Origin: Gynuella sp050296195
GTDB taxonomy: Bacteria > Pseudomonadota > Gammaproteobacteria > Pseudomonadales > Natronospirillaceae
NCBI RefSeq assembly: GCF_050296195.1
Contig: NZ_JBNKRB010000012.1
Direction: 5' to 3' (one strand)
DNA: 64,000 bases
Part shown: positions 44,659-53,986 of the stretch, piece after piece
Layout of the letters: each line of letters opens with the position of its first letter
Numbering within the stretch: the stretch's first letter is position 1
The notes under the pieces: generated by a model
What the model was told of the DNA's origin: nothing
The model's input: only the letters and a program-made list of their open reading frames with translations
Databases searched by the model: none
Position numbers and translations under genes: made by a program

Positions 44659-45954
44659 ATGAAAATTGTGGTTGTTGGAGGAGGAGCCGGTGGATTGGAG
44701 CTGGCAACCAAACTGGGAAACAAACTCGGTAAAAAGCAAAAAGCAGATGTCTTGTTAATCGACAAGAATCAAACTCACCTCTGGAAGCCGTTATTGCATG
44801 AAGTGGCTTCCGGCACTATGGATTCCGAAATCGACGCTGTCAGCTATCGCGCCCATGCACATAATCATAGCTTCCGTTTTAAGATCGGCACTCTGTCCGG
44901 CATTAACCGGGAAGAAAAATACATTCACCTGCAACCAGTCGTCGATGATGAAGGCGAAGAAATCCTGCCGGAACGCAAGGAAAGCTACGATATCCTGGTA
45001 CTGGCTATTGGCAGTATTTCAAATGACTTCGGTGTTCAGGGAATTCGTGAGCATGCAATCTTTCTGGACAGCCCGAAGCAGGCCATCCGGTTCCAGCACA
45101 AACTGGTGAATCAGTTTATCCGGATCAACAGACGTCTGGAACAAGAGCCCAACACCTCACTGTCGGTGGCCATTGTTGGCGGCGGCGCCACTGGAGTGGA
45201 ACTGTCTGCCGAATTGTTCAATGCCCGCCACTGGTTCTCTCTATACGGACTAAAAAACGTAACCTCTGAGCACCTTAAAGTCACCCTGGTCGAAGCCGGC
45301 CCTCGCCTGCTGCCTGCACTCAGTGAACGCATCGCCGCGTCGGTACACCAGGAATTATTGGATCTTGGACTCGATATTCTCACCAATACACAGGTATCAC
45401 AGGCAGACGCCGGTAAACTACATACCGCTGACGGTAAGGTCATCGAGGCTGATTTGATCGTCTGGGCCGCAGGTGTCAAAGCGCCGGATTTCCTGAAGGG
45501 TTTTGGCGGCCTGGAAACCAATCGTATCAATCAGATTGTGGTCAATGCTCATCTGCAACCGGATCAGGATGAAAGTATTTATGTGATTGGTGATTGCGCC
45601 GGACGCCAGATTGACGAAAAACGCTGGGTACCTCCACGCGCGCAATCAGCTCATCAGATGGCCAGTCTGGTGTATCACAATATTCTGCTTTCGCTGGCAG
45701 GCAAACCACAAAAAGATTTCAAATATCAGGATCATGGCTCGCTGGTTTCTCTCAGTCGTTATACCGCCATTGGTAATCTGATGGGCAACCTGACCCGGGG
45801 CAGTATGAATATTGAAGGTAAACTCGCACGTATGGCGTATGTCTCACTGTATCGAATGCATCAATTGGCACTACATGGCTGGACAAAAATGATACTCATG
45901 ACGTTGTCAGAAAAAATTAACAAGATCATTCGTCCCAGACTAAAACTACACTGA
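44659..45954 (+). CDS. ndh: Type II NADH dehydrogenase
   Basis: A 431-aa FAD enzyme. The FAD Rossmann motif is at residues 4-15 (VVVGGGAGGLEL), the NADH motif near residue 170 (VAIVGGGATGVELSAEL), and the VIGDCA motif near residue 310. It carries electrons from NADH to quinone at the inner face of the membrane without proton pumping. The C-terminal amphipathic region (YVSLYRMHQLALHGWTKMILMTLSEKINK) is the expected membrane contact. Monocistronic. Confidence 0.94.
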   Translation: MKIVVVGGGAGGLELATKLGNKLGKKQKADVLLIDKNQTHLWKPLLHEVASGTMDSEIDAVSYRAHAHNHSFRFKIGTLSGINREEKYIHLQPVVDDEGEEILPERKESYDILVLAIGSISNDFGVQGIREHAIFLDSPKQAIRFQHKLVNQFIRINRRLEQEPNTSLSVAIVGGGATGVELSAELFNARHWFSLYGLKNVTSEHLKVTLVEAGPRLLPALSERIAASVHQELLDLGLDILTNTQVSQADAGKLHTADGKVIEADLIVWAAGVKAPDFLKGFGGLETNRINQIVVNAHLQPDQDESIYVIGDCAGRQIDEKRWVPPRAQSAHQMASLVYHNILLSLAGKPQKDFKYQDHGSLVSLSRYTAIGNLMGNLTRGSMNIEGKLARMAYVSLYRMHQLALHGWTKMILMTLSEKINKIIRPRLKLH

Positions 45955-46105
45955 CATATCGGCTGATTGTCTGCCCTTCAGAAACCGAAGGTAAAACGAC
46001 ATCGAACATGCTCTAACATCATGTTCGATGTCACCTTGGGTAAAGATCGGCCAGAGACTGAAAGCATCCACCACATTTTCATCAATAAAGTATCTTTTTT
46101 GCCTG

Positions 46106-46774
46106 TTACTTGGGAGGATCCACTTTGTCTTCGGTGGAACTGTTCAAACGGAACCAACCGGTCACGCTATAGCGATGCTTGTGCGCAAGCTGCACTTCAT
46201 GGGGAAATTCTTCACTCATAAAAACCACAAGAGTCCCGTAAGCAGGCATCACTTTTGTAAGAATGTCGTCGCTGTCCTCGCGATAAATGACCAGTTCACC
46301 ACCATCCTCAACCATCCACCCGGGGTTCAAATAAGCAATTACGGTCACAATCCGATTAGCCTCACCACGGAATGCGTCACAGTGCTTCTTATAAAATGAA
46401 CCCGGTTCATAATGTGCCCAGTGGGTTTCGAACGAAAATAACCCCAGAAACAGCTCGCGATTCAAAAATGTCTGCAATTTCTGCGTCCACTGCAACCAAA
46501 GCTGTTCGGCTGCGGTACGCCCATCGATCCAATGTATATTGTCCCGGCGAATAAAATGGCTCTGAACATAGTTATCCTGACGTCCAACACCAGCTGCTTT
46601 AAAGTGCCCGGTTCCATCGGTGATAACCTCGGACAATAAAGATTCGCTTATGTCCTCTGGCAAAGCGCCAGGAATGACACAGTAGCCTTGACGGGTCAAA
46701 CCATCCGCTATCTGGCGAAAAACGATATCACCGCTGTTAAAATCATCAGAAAAGAGTAGCCTGACGGGGCTCAT
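46106..46774 (-). CDS. 2-oxoglutarate/Fe(II)-dependent oxygenase, prolyl-4-hydroxylase-like
   Basis: A 222-aa protein. The iron ligands are visible: H-x-D in KKHCDAF (about residues 135-137), the distal His in EEFPHEV near residue 200, and the 2-oxoglutarate-binding Arg in GWFR. The pattern HYEPGSFYKKHCD...RIVTVIAYLNPGW...GGELVIY matches P4Hc-type bacterial hydroxylases. GGAG lies ten bases before the ATG. The substrate is unknown; ribosomal proteins or translation factors are targets of relatives. Confidence 0.88.
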   Translation of the reverse strand: MSPVRLLFSDDFNSGDIVFRQIADGLTRQGYCVIPGALPEDISESLLSEVITDGTGHFKAAGVGRQDNYVQSHFIRRDNIHWIDGRTAAEQLWLQWTQKLQTFLNRELFLGLFSFETHWAHYEPGSFYKKHCDAFRGEANRIVTVIAYLNPGWMVEDGGELVIYREDSDDILTKVMPAYGTLVVFMSEEFPHEVQLAHKHRYSVTGWFRLNSSTEDKVDPPK

Positions 46775-46870
46775 TGAGAAGTTGCTCCAATAGAATAACG
46801 CGTCCTTTTATGGCTACCGGAGAACTTTGTCAATCAATATTTTGCGCCGCTACCATGGCAGCGTTCGATA

Positions 46871-47920
46871 TCAAAAAGGATGCTGAAACTGCCAGTTCAA
46901 ACTGATCGTCTGAGTGGTCTGCAAACCATCATCGGTTGACTGTATACTGGTCCCCAGTTCCAACTGTACGTCCTGAAAACCGGTATACAAAAACCACAAA
47001 TCTGTGGCGATCAAATCCCCCATTTTATAACCCGCATAACCTTGCATAGTCACAACCGGATCACCAATGTAGGCACGACCGCGAAGATTGCTTTGCCAGT
47101 TTTCCGCAATGCGTCCATGTTGCTGTATAAAGACTTCTGCGCCATCGGAACTGATATCTTTTTCTTCATCACGACTGTAAAAAGAGTTAATCGCCAGGGC
47201 ACCAAACTCAAAGTGACATTCCCCCGAAGCATCAAGACAGACACCTGCACCCACGGCATTGCCATAGTTGCGAATCTGGGAGTATTGTCGGTCACCTTCA
47301 CCACCGACATGATTGACAATCACATCAGCATGCAGACGCAGCCGGCTGAATTGCCAGGTTGATGCCCAACCAATCTCAAACTGCTCGGAGTGATCCTGTT
47401 CCAATATCGACTGCCAATCAATCCACAGATCAGACGCCAACCATGAATAATCGGCCTGCCACTCCATTCCCTGATCAAGCCGGCCATTCAAGTTTTCATT
47501 CACATCCAGCAAAGCGGGATGAATTGGATGTCCAGATGCTAAAGTGCCAAAACTCAACAACTGCCGATGCTGCTGCAAAGGAATCTGGTAACTGCCCAAA
47601 AAACTTTGTTCATTATCGTTATCGCCATATTGCTGGGTGATCAACACACCAACGCGCGCCCGCGCACCTTCTTCATTGGTGTAAGACAATGAAACCGGCA
47701 TCAACCAGCCAAACTGAGTATGACCATCCACTTCGTCGTGACTGAACTCATAGTTATTGAGCAGTGCCTCTGCTTCAATATCAAGCTGCGGGCCCAACTG
47801 CCATGTTGAGCTGTCTGATTTACCCCACCACTCACTATTGGTTAGCTTTAGTGCCTGAGCAGAGTGTGTTACTGTTGAAATCAAAAAAAGAAAAGCGAGC
47901 AAAAAACTGTTTGTTTTCAT
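46871..47920 (-). CDS. Outer-membrane beta-barrel protein, unassigned
   Basis: A 349-aa protein. It has a signal peptide (residues ~1-23, MKTNSFLLAFLFLISTVTHSAQA), alternating-hydrophobicity strands throughout and a C-terminal aromatic residue (NWQFQHPF), all typical of outer-membrane barrels. There is a single Cys pair (CLDASGEC). I cannot name the family. It stands alone between the oxygenase and a NYN-domain gene. Confidence 0.7.
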   Translation of the reverse strand: MKTNSFLLAFLFLISTVTHSAQALKLTNSEWWGKSDSSTWQLGPQLDIEAEALLNNYEFSHDEVDGHTQFGWLMPVSLSYTNEEGARARVGVLITQQYGDNDNEQSFLGSYQIPLQQHRQLLSFGTLASGHPIHPALLDVNENLNGRLDQGMEWQADYSWLASDLWIDWQSILEQDHSEQFEIGWASTWQFSRLRLHADVIVNHVGGEGDRQYSQIRNYGNAVGAGVCLDASGECHFEFGALAINSFYSRDEEKDISSDGAEVFIQQHGRIAENWQSNLRGRAYIGDPVVTMQGYAGYKMGDLIATDLWFLYTGFQDVQLELGTSIQSTDDGLQTTQTISLNWQFQHPF

Positions 47921-48106
47921 ACATCAGCTATAGTCAATTATAATTATTGAATGCGCTGACGTTAGAGGCAAACCGGAAACGGGTCAAGTTTTCATAAAAC
48001 CGGGCTATTAATCATCTGCAACAGTCAGTATCGTTTCAGCATGAACGAATATAAGAGCCACTAATGAAAAATAGAACCGGATACAACCAAGCCACGGGAA
48101 TTACGA

Positions 48107-48604
48107 GTGAATAATAATAAGACGAATAACCGTATCGCTGTATTTGTAGATGTGCAGAATATCTATTACACCGTCAAACACACCTACCATTGTCATTTTG
48201 ACTATCACAAATTCTGGTCAGATATTTCCAGTCAGGGTGATATTGTCAAAGCCGTGGCATATGCCAGTGACCGCAACTGCCCAAGACAGATTGCATTTCA
48301 GAGTATTCTGCGCAACATCGGTTTTGAAGTGAAGCTGCGCCCTTATATTCAGCGTCGTGACGGCAGCACCAAAGCGGATTGGGATGTTGGTATTACGATC
48401 GACATTATTGATTTTGCAGATCAGGTGGACACCATCATCCTGGCATCTGGCGATGGTGATTTTCAATTACTGGCCAACTATATTCGGGAGCGTTTCAACA
48501 AAGACTTTAACGTCTATGGCGTTCCCTCCCTGACCGCCCACACATTGGTGGAAGCGGCCAGTAACTATCACCCGATTTCAGAGCAATACCTGCTCAAGCA
48601 TTAA
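48107..48604 (+). CDS. NYN-domain (LabA/DUF88-like) protein
   Basis: A 165-aa PIN-like nuclease-fold protein. It has acidic residues in FVDVQNIYY, DWDVGITIDIIDFA and ASGDGDFQLLANYIRERF, matching the NYN active-site cluster. Such proteins are proposed RNases. The start is GTG 48107 with a weak ribosome site. Its stop overlaps the stop of the convergent decarboxylase by 4 nt. Confidence 0.88.
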   Translation: MNNNKTNNRIAVFVDVQNIYYTVKHTYHCHFDYHKFWSDISSQGDIVKAVAYASDRNCPRQIAFQSILRNIGFEVKLRPYIQRRDGSTKADWDVGITIDIIDFADQVDTIILASGDGDFQLLANYIRERFNKDFNVYGVPSLTAHTLVEAASNYHPISEQYLLKH

Positions 48605-49809
48605 CCGGCGATGAGCGATTCGGCATATCGTTCTGCTGAATACTCGTTCAACACAACCATTTGTGCCCGCTTGAAGAAATTAAAGTCGGTGGCGGTTGCA
48701 GACGTGTAGGCGCCCATCATCCGGCCGATAATCAGATCACCGTTGGCCAGCTTGGGTAACATAATATCTTCTGCAATAACATCGATGCTGTCGCAAGTTG
48801 GTCCGGCCAGCACAGACGGTTGACGCTCTCCATCCCAGTACATGGCGTCCACCGGGTACTGACCATGATCAAACATGATTCCACTGAAAGAACCATAAAT
48901 ACCGTCGTCCAGGTAGTACCAGATTTTACCTTCGCGTTCTGCCTGCCCCATTACAGAGGCGACAGAAGTCACCGCAGGTGCACATATAAAACGACCCGGC
49001 TCAGCAATAATCCGAACAGTTTCCGGAAACGCTGCCAAAGCCTGCCGGATTGGCGTGCAGAATTCATGGATTGGAGTGACATCTTCCATATAACTGACCG
49101 GAAAGCCACCACCGATATCCAGCATGCTCAATACCGGCAGACCCAACTCGATCACCCGTTCAAAGACAGCATGGCAACTTTCAATAGCATGGACATACTT
49201 CTGCGGATCCGTGGTCTGTGAACCCACGTGGAAAGACAAACCTTTGATCCGGATACCCCACTCAAATGCCTGTTTGATCAGCTCAATAGCAGTCGCCGGG
49301 TGACAACCGAATTTCTTCGACAGATCAGCAACCGCATCAGCATTGCGGAAACTCAGGCGAATCAGAATTTCCGCTTCATCTTTATGAACACGGAACTTTT
49401 CCAACTCGTTAAGACTATCGACCACAAATACATGGCAGCCATAGTCCAACGCATCACGGATGTCACGATCCCGCTTAATCGGGTGAGTATGAATAGTGGC
49501 TTCAGCCGGCACGCCACATTCGCGCACCAGCTCGACTTCACCTGTGGTAGCAAGATCAAAACTGGCACCTTCGTCCAGCAGCGTTCTGACCACAGCAGGA
49601 TGCGGCAACGGTTTCAGCGCAAAATGCAGAGTTACATCCGGTAAAGCATTCCGAAGCTCACGATATTGTCGGCGAATAATATCGCAATCCAGAATCATCA
49701 ACGGAGCACCGTGGCGCTTGACCAGTAACTCGATCAATTCCACTTCAGAAAGGTCAGATAGATTAACAGACGCATTTTCATGAGACGCGTCAAAAATAGA
49801 GATGGTCAT
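48601..49809 (-). CDS. Type III PLP-dependent ornithine/lysine-type decarboxylase
   Basis: A 402-aa alanine-racemase-fold enzyme. The PLP-lysine is in H-F-A-L-K-P-L-P-H-P; the family more often has A-V-K-A-N. H-V-G-S-Q, DIGGGFP, EPGRFICAPA and the catalytic G-P-T-C-D-S-I-D segment follow. It decarboxylates ornithine and/or lysine to putrescine or cadaverine. An upstream frame reaches 49881, but ATG 49809 is preferred, with AGAGGG ten bases before it. The specificity cannot be decided by eye. Monocistronic. Confidence 0.88.
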   Translation of the reverse strand: MTISIFDASHENASVNLSDLSEVELIELLVKRHGAPLMILDCDIIRRQYRELRNALPDVTLHFALKPLPHPAVVRTLLDEGASFDLATTGEVELVRECGVPAEATIHTHPIKRDRDIRDALDYGCHVFVVDSLNELEKFRVHKDEAEILIRLSFRNADAVADLSKKFGCHPATAIELIKQAFEWGIRIKGLSFHVGSQTTDPQKYVHAIESCHAVFERVIELGLPVLSMLDIGGGFPVSYMEDVTPIHEFCTPIRQALAAFPETVRIIAEPGRFICAPAVTSVASVMGQAEREGKIWYYLDDGIYGSFSGIMFDHGQYPVDAMYWDGERQPSVLAGPTCDSIDVIAEDIMLPKLANGDLIIGRMMGAYTSATATDFNFFKRAQMVVLNEYSAERYAESLIAG

Positions 49810-50059
49810 GAGCACAACCCTCTTGGCAATGATGTCAACGGTACACTTCGAGCGGCATCGAAAGCTCTCTAAAGCAGTCAATTCACTCTTGGATAGTTGC
49901 TCATTGCCTTGTCGCCTTTTGGGAAGTGGCGATGTACTCGGATTGGCTATCTACAAGAAGCATGCGAAGTTTAGGAAAAAAAAACAGACACGCAACATTT
50001 TTTTTCGTTGGATTCGTAATTTTTTTTTAATGATTTAGAAAGAGGTCTGGCCATTGCAA

Positions 50060-50076
50060 ATGTTACAAAGTAACAT
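50060..50076. promoter_or_regulatory. Zur-like operator before the zinc-uptake operon
   Basis: ATGTTACAAAGTAACAT is a perfect 17-bp palindrome. It matches the gammaproteobacterial Zur box core (ATGTTATANTATAACAT) at most positions and lies 29 bases before the first gene. Zinc-starvation induction of the whole operon is the expected outcome. Confidence 0.8.
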
Positions 50077-50104
50077 CGATTGCCCTATGGTCATGAATGT
50101 AGTT

Positions 50105-50404
50105 ATGAAGCGTTATTCCAGATATCTGTTGTTGATCCTGGTGCTGGGAATTGTGATGCCCTACAGCATTGCTCTACCTATGCATGCGTTCAGCCATTTA
50201 CTGGACTTTCATGATAAAGCCAACACTGCAGACAAGTGCGATCTGTGCCAGCTGACTCAAGGAGGGGCACTATTGTTCGTGCCACCTGGCATAAACAGTG
50301 TGACCTTGAAGCAATCTGTACTGCCCTTTTCAGCCATTCCGAAAAATGCTATTACCGCCTCCCTCCAGAGTACTATTCGCGCACCTCCTGTCCTCATTGC
50401 CTGA
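50105..50404 (+). CDS. DUF2946-like small protein, first gene of the zinc operon
   Basis: About 99 aa. An N-terminal hydrophobic segment (YLLLILVLGIVMPYSIALPM) is followed by H-x-x-S-H-L-L-D-F-H and C-D-L-C, possible metal ligands, and a tail ending R-A-P-P-V-L-I-A as in DUF2946 proteins. The frame opens at 50054, but that would include the Zur box; ATG 50105 (MKRYSRY) is the best start, with ATG 50090 and 50096 possible. It is followed by zrgA and is likely a periplasmic or membrane accessory. Confidence 0.65.
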   Translation: MKRYSRYLLLILVLGIVMPYSIALPMHAFSHLLDFHDKANTADKCDLCQLTQGGALLFVPPGINSVTLKQSVLPFSAIPKNAITASLQSTIRAPPVLIA

Positions 50405-50484
50405 ACAATTATCTCAACATTCTTCAAACAGCAGATGCCTTACCGGCTCTGTATTTTTTGTTATTTTACAGACAGGTGATTCCC

Positions 50485-51060
50485 ATGAAAAAAATATTGA
50501 TACTGACCGCTGCTCTTGGCAGCAGTGTTTGTGCATTGGCCGCAGATGAACACCGCCAACATGGCGCACATGAACACGGTGCCGCCAAACTCATGCTGGC
50601 TCAGGATGGAAAAGACTTTCAAATCTCTCTGGACACCCCAGCGTTCAATATCTATGGATTTGAACATAAACCGGACAATGCACAAGAGAAAGAACTGGTG
50701 GACAACGCCAACGCGTTGTTGAAACAAGGTGAAGAATTGTTCCTGTTCCCTAAAGACGCACAATGCTCCTTGCAGGAAGCCAGTGTCGAAACTGAGCAAC
50801 ATGAACACGGTGATGAAGCCGACGAACATGAGCATGAACACGGTGACGAAGCTGACGAAGATGAGCATGAACACGGCGGCCACAGCGATTTAAACGTTGC
50901 CTGGCACTTCAGCTGTGCCCAACCTCTGGAAGCCAAAACCCTCACACTGACACTGTTTGATGCGTTCGATAACCTTAAAGACCTGGATGTCGAATACCTG
51001 ACCGATTCAGGTCAGGGCGCAGTCGAACTGTCACCCAAAAAGCATACATTTAAATTCTGA
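50485..51060 (+). CDS. zrgA: ZrgA-like zinc uptake protein (DUF2796)
   Basis: A 191-aa periplasmic protein. It has a signal peptide (~1-20, ALAADEH) and a DUF2796 body. A His/Asp/Glu-rich loop at about residues 108-136 contains three near-repeats of EHGDEADEHEHEH, an evident zinc sponge. ZrgA is the zinc-binding component of the ZrgABCDE importer of Vibrio. A frame reaching 50236 exists, but ATG 50485 starts the signal peptide. It is downstream of the Zur box and upstream of the ABC genes. Confidence 0.88.
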   Translation: MKKILILTAALGSSVCALAADEHRQHGAHEHGAAKLMLAQDGKDFQISLDTPAFNIYGFEHKPDNAQEKELVDNANALLKQGEELFLFPKDAQCSLQEASVETEQHEHGDEADEHEHEHGDEADEDEHEHGGHSDLNVAWHFSCAQPLEAKTLTLTLFDAFDNLKDLDVEYLTDSGQGAVELSPKKHTFKF

Positions 51061-51073
51061 CACTCACGCAACC

Positions 51074-51091
51074 GGGGCCGTTCACGGCCCC
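51074..51091 (+). other. Intercistronic hairpin between zrgA and the ABC ATPase gene
   Basis: GGGGCCG and CGGCCCC form a perfect 7-bp stem with loop TTCA. No T tract follows, so it may stabilise the upstream zrgA message rather than terminate. Confidence 0.6.
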
Positions 51092-51104
51092 TGGACTGAC
51101 GATC

Positions 51105-51806
51105 ATGACCGTACAAACTGCCTTGAAAATCGATCAGTTGGAATTTGGATGGCAACCGGGCAAAACCATTCTGAGTATTCCAACGCTCACCCTTAACCGT
51201 GGGGAGTCGTTATTTATTCGCGGCCCCAGCGGCAGCGGTAAAAGCACATTACTGAACCTAATGAGCGGTGTACTGAGACTCCCCAGCGGAAACATCCAGT
51301 TACTAGAGCAACCGTTCTCGTCCTGGAATGACAAACACCGGGACCAGTTTCGTTCCGATCACATCGGTTACATTTTCCAGCAGTTTAATCTGCTGCCGTA
51401 CCTCAGTGTACTCGACAATGTCCTGTTGCCCTGTCGTATCTCTGCGCATCGCCGTGCCCGGGCGCAACAACAACACAACACGGTTGAAGAGAGCGCCCGG
51501 ACATGGTTGAGCCTGCTCAATATTCCTTCCCGTCTGTTTGAACAGAAAATTTCCAACCTTAGTGTAGGCCAGCAGCAACGGGTTGCAGCAGCACGCGCTC
51601 TGATCGGCGAACCAGAGATTATCATTGCCGACGAACCCACCTCAGCGCTGGATCAGGACAACGTGGACAACTTCATGGATGTGCTGACCTCTCAATGTCG
51701 CAATATCCGCAGCTCGCTGATTTTTGTCAGCCACGACCGACATCTGTCGCAGTTCCTGGAACATATCCATGAACTGCCCGGCGACTCACAGGAGGAGGTT
51801 ATATGA
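51105..51806 (+). CDS. ABC transporter ATPase (LolD/MacB type) of the zinc operon
   Basis: A 233-aa ATPase. Walker A is GPSGSGKST near residue 39, the signature is L-S-V-G-Q-Q-Q-R-V, Walker B is IIIADEPTSALD, and the H-loop is FVSHDRH. It pairs with the FtsX-type permease gene, which it overlaps by 4 nt (ATATGA). In the Zrg system the ATPase and permease energise zinc uptake together with ZrgA. Cytoplasmic face of the inner membrane. Confidence 0.9.
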   Translation: MTVQTALKIDQLEFGWQPGKTILSIPTLTLNRGESLFIRGPSGSGKSTLLNLMSGVLRLPSGNIQLLEQPFSSWNDKHRDQFRSDHIGYIFQQFNLLPYLSVLDNVLLPCRISAHRRARAQQQHNTVEESARTWLSLLNIPSRLFEQKISNLSVGQQQRVAAARALIGEPEIIIADEPTSALDQDNVDNFMDVLTSQCRNIRSSLIFVSHDRHLSQFLEHIHELPGDSQEEVI

Positions 51807-53062
51807 ACTGGATGGCACTGGCCTGGCAAAGTCTCCGGAACCGAAAGTCCACAGCCATACTCACATTATTCATGATGGCGTTGAGTGTGTGCATGGTATT
51901 GACAGTTGATCGTATCCGTACCGATACAAGAGCAAGCTTTTCTAACACGTTGTCCGGCACAGACCTGCTGGTCGGAGCACGAACCGGCAGTCTGAACCTT
52001 TTATTATATTCGGTTTTCCGAATCGGTAATGCCACTAACAATATCAGCTGGCAAAGTTACCAGGAGCTGGCACATCAAAAAGATATTGCCTGGACCATTC
52101 CCATTTCTCTGGGAGACTCTCACAAAGGCTTTCGGGTAATGGGCACCAATGACCAATATCTAAAACATTATCAGTATGGCAACAAACAACCGTTGAAAAT
52201 TGCCCAGGGAAAGTGGTTTAACGATATCTATCAAGTGGTGCTCGGTGCCGAGGTTGCCCGCAAACTCAATTATCACATCGGCGATGAGGTAATCATTTCT
52301 CACGGTACTGGCAGCGCTTCATTCAGTCAGCACAAAGACAAACCATTTACTGTCAGTGGTATTCTGGCACCAACCGGAACTCCGGTGGATCGCACACTGC
52401 ATATTCCTCTTGAAGGCATGACGGCAATTCACGTTGACTGGCAGGCCGGAGCAAAAATACCCGGGCTCCATATCAGCGCAGAAAAAGCCAGAACTCTGGA
52501 TCTGACACCGGACACCATCACCGCATTTCTGGTGGGCATGAAATCGCGTCTAAAAACTTTCGCCTATCAACGCGCCATTAACGATTATCGGGCAGAGCCT
52601 CTAATGGCCGTAATTCCAGGCGCGGCCTTACAAGAACTCTGGCAGCTGATCGGTATTGCCGAAAACGCACTGATCGCAGTTTCAATCATGGTTGTCATTA
52701 CTGGCTTAATGGGTATGTTAACGGTTATTCTTTCCAGTCTGAATGAGCGCCGTCGCGAGATAGCTATTTTCCGTGCACTGGGTGCCAGACGGCGGACCAT
52801 TTTATGGTTGCTGATGGTGGAATCTGGCTTTTACGGTATAGTTGGTCTCATTTTTGGCCTGTTACTGCACTGGCTGCTTATCGCTCTCGCCAGTATCTAT
52901 GTACAAAACAGTTACGGTATCGGGCTGACAGTCGGCATACCAGCCAATAACATGTTGATCGCATTGGCAGTCTTTGCAGCCGCGTCGGTGTTGCTGGGAC
53001 TCATTCCAGGATACCGGGCTTACCGGCAATCGCTGACCGACGGCCTAACAACCCGAACTTAA
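51803..53062 (+). CDS. FtsX/MacB-type ABC permease of the zinc operon
   Basis: A 419-aa permease. There is one helix near residues 18-38, a large periplasmic domain (~45-285), then three helices around 290-315, 335-370 and 385-405, the type VII ABC layout. The cytoplasmic loop SSLNERRREIAIFRALGARRRTI is characteristic. Such proteins do not usually pass substrate through the membrane but transmit mechanical force, consistent with ZrgA loading or unloading. Coupled to the ATPase gene. Confidence 0.88.
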   Translation: MNWMALAWQSLRNRKSTAILTLFMMALSVCMVLTVDRIRTDTRASFSNTLSGTDLLVGARTGSLNLLLYSVFRIGNATNNISWQSYQELAHQKDIAWTIPISLGDSHKGFRVMGTNDQYLKHYQYGNKQPLKIAQGKWFNDIYQVVLGAEVARKLNYHIGDEVIISHGTGSASFSQHKDKPFTVSGILAPTGTPVDRTLHIPLEGMTAIHVDWQAGAKIPGLHISAEKARTLDLTPDTITAFLVGMKSRLKTFAYQRAINDYRAEPLMAVIPGAALQELWQLIGIAENALIAVSIMVVITGLMGMLTVILSSLNERRREIAIFRALGARRRTILWLLMVESGFYGIVGLIFGLLLHWLLIALASIYVQNSYGIGLTVGIPANNMLIALAVFAAASVLLGLIPGYRAYRQSLTDGLTTRT

Positions 53063-53080
53063 CGACTGGAGGTTTTGCAG

Positions 53081-53680
53081 ATGAAAACTCTGCTTTTGAT
53101 TTTTACCATGCTGTTGGTATTTCCAGCCTGGGCTGCCGGTGAAAACACCGGTGGGCTCAGCGACGAGGAAAGTAACTATGAGCCCAGCCCACAACAAGTG
53201 ATAAAACCCAGTCGCAAAGGCTTTAGGGAAATTAGCTGGGACGATCTGATTCCAGCTGATTTCGATCTGTCCGCACTGGAAAACAAGATCCTGCAGAAAT
53301 ACGATATCAACAAATTGTCGGACGAAAGCAGTGATGCCCAAAAACTGTATCAGGAACTGCAGGATGCCTCTAAAAATGCCCCCGTGGTGAGCGAACTCGA
53401 CGGCGATATGATTAAGATTCCCGGTTTCGTGGTACCACTGGACATGACTGAGGATAAAATCCGTACCTTTCTGCTGGTCCCCTATTACGGAGCGTGTATC
53501 CATACCCCACCGCCGCCATCCAATCAGATTGTCTTTGTGGACACCCAGGAAGCATTCAAGCTGGGCAACACCTTTGATCCGGTCTGGGTATCGGGCATGG
53601 TACAGGTGCAGACTCAGGATTCTGACCTTGGGACTGCCGGTTATACGGTTTACGCCCAGAAAATTGAGCCATACCTGTAA
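53081..53680 (+). CDS. DUF3299 periplasmic protein of the zinc operon
   Basis: A 199-aa protein with a signal peptide (~1-20, ending AWAAGE). The C-terminal DUF3299 domain shows G-F-V-V-P-L-D-M, then P-Y-Y-G-A-C-I-H-T-P-P-P-P-S-N and VSGMVQVQT. The Cys-Ile-His triplet may bind metal. The start is ATG 53081 with GGAGG nine bases upstream. It is the last gene of the operon, 18 bases after the permease. Confidence 0.88.
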   Translation: MKTLLLIFTMLLVFPAWAAGENTGGLSDEESNYEPSPQQVIKPSRKGFREISWDDLIPADFDLSALENKILQKYDINKLSDESSDAQKLYQELQDASKNAPVVSELDGDMIKIPGFVVPLDMTEDKIRTFLLVPYYGACIHTPPPPSNQIVFVDTQEAFKLGNTFDPVWVSGMVQVQTQDSDLGTAGYTVYAQKIEPYL

Positions 53681-53986
53681 CACCAATGCTGGCCTGCTTT
53701 TACAAGTGGGCCAGCCTCGGACACTCCCCTCTTAACTCATCGTATTTTTCCCCTGCACCAGCTCTCACATTACCTGAGAAGCTCCGTCCTGCGCCGCCTC
53801 CAGGTAAACACAACCACTCTCAGACGAACGGCTCACTCTGTAAACACATCGAACTTTCCAATTTTCATATTGACATCGAATCAAAGTGATTTAACCTATT
53901 AACCATCACCTCGGCTCGTTTAAACAACAATAAATCAACGCTGCTGATGGATATGAGTTTCACCAACACCCGCGAGGAAAATAACA
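53681..53986. other. Gene-free region before the sugar ABC operon
   Basis: 306 bases. GCTGGCC (53688-53694) can pair with GGCCAGC (53708-53714) just after the zinc operon and may terminate it, though no T tract follows. An ORF at 53686-53889 has no ribosome site and is unlikely. The promoter for the mannoside operon must lie here, but no clear operator dyad was found. Confidence 0.4.

Noticed and set aside
45967..46399. Plus-strand frames between ndh and the oxygenase gene
   Set aside because: They overlap the well-supported minus-strand oxygenase and have no start signals.
50798..50884. Tandem repeat in DNA near 50.8 kb
   Set aside because: It is the His/Asp/Glu-rich metal-binding loop of ZrgA, explained by coding sequence rather than a mobile or CRISPR-like repeat.
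53686..53889. 67-codon frame in the gap before the sugar-binding-protein gene
   Set aside because: There is no ribosome site, the protein is Pro/His/Ser-rich, and it overlaps the likely terminator hairpin of the zinc operon.
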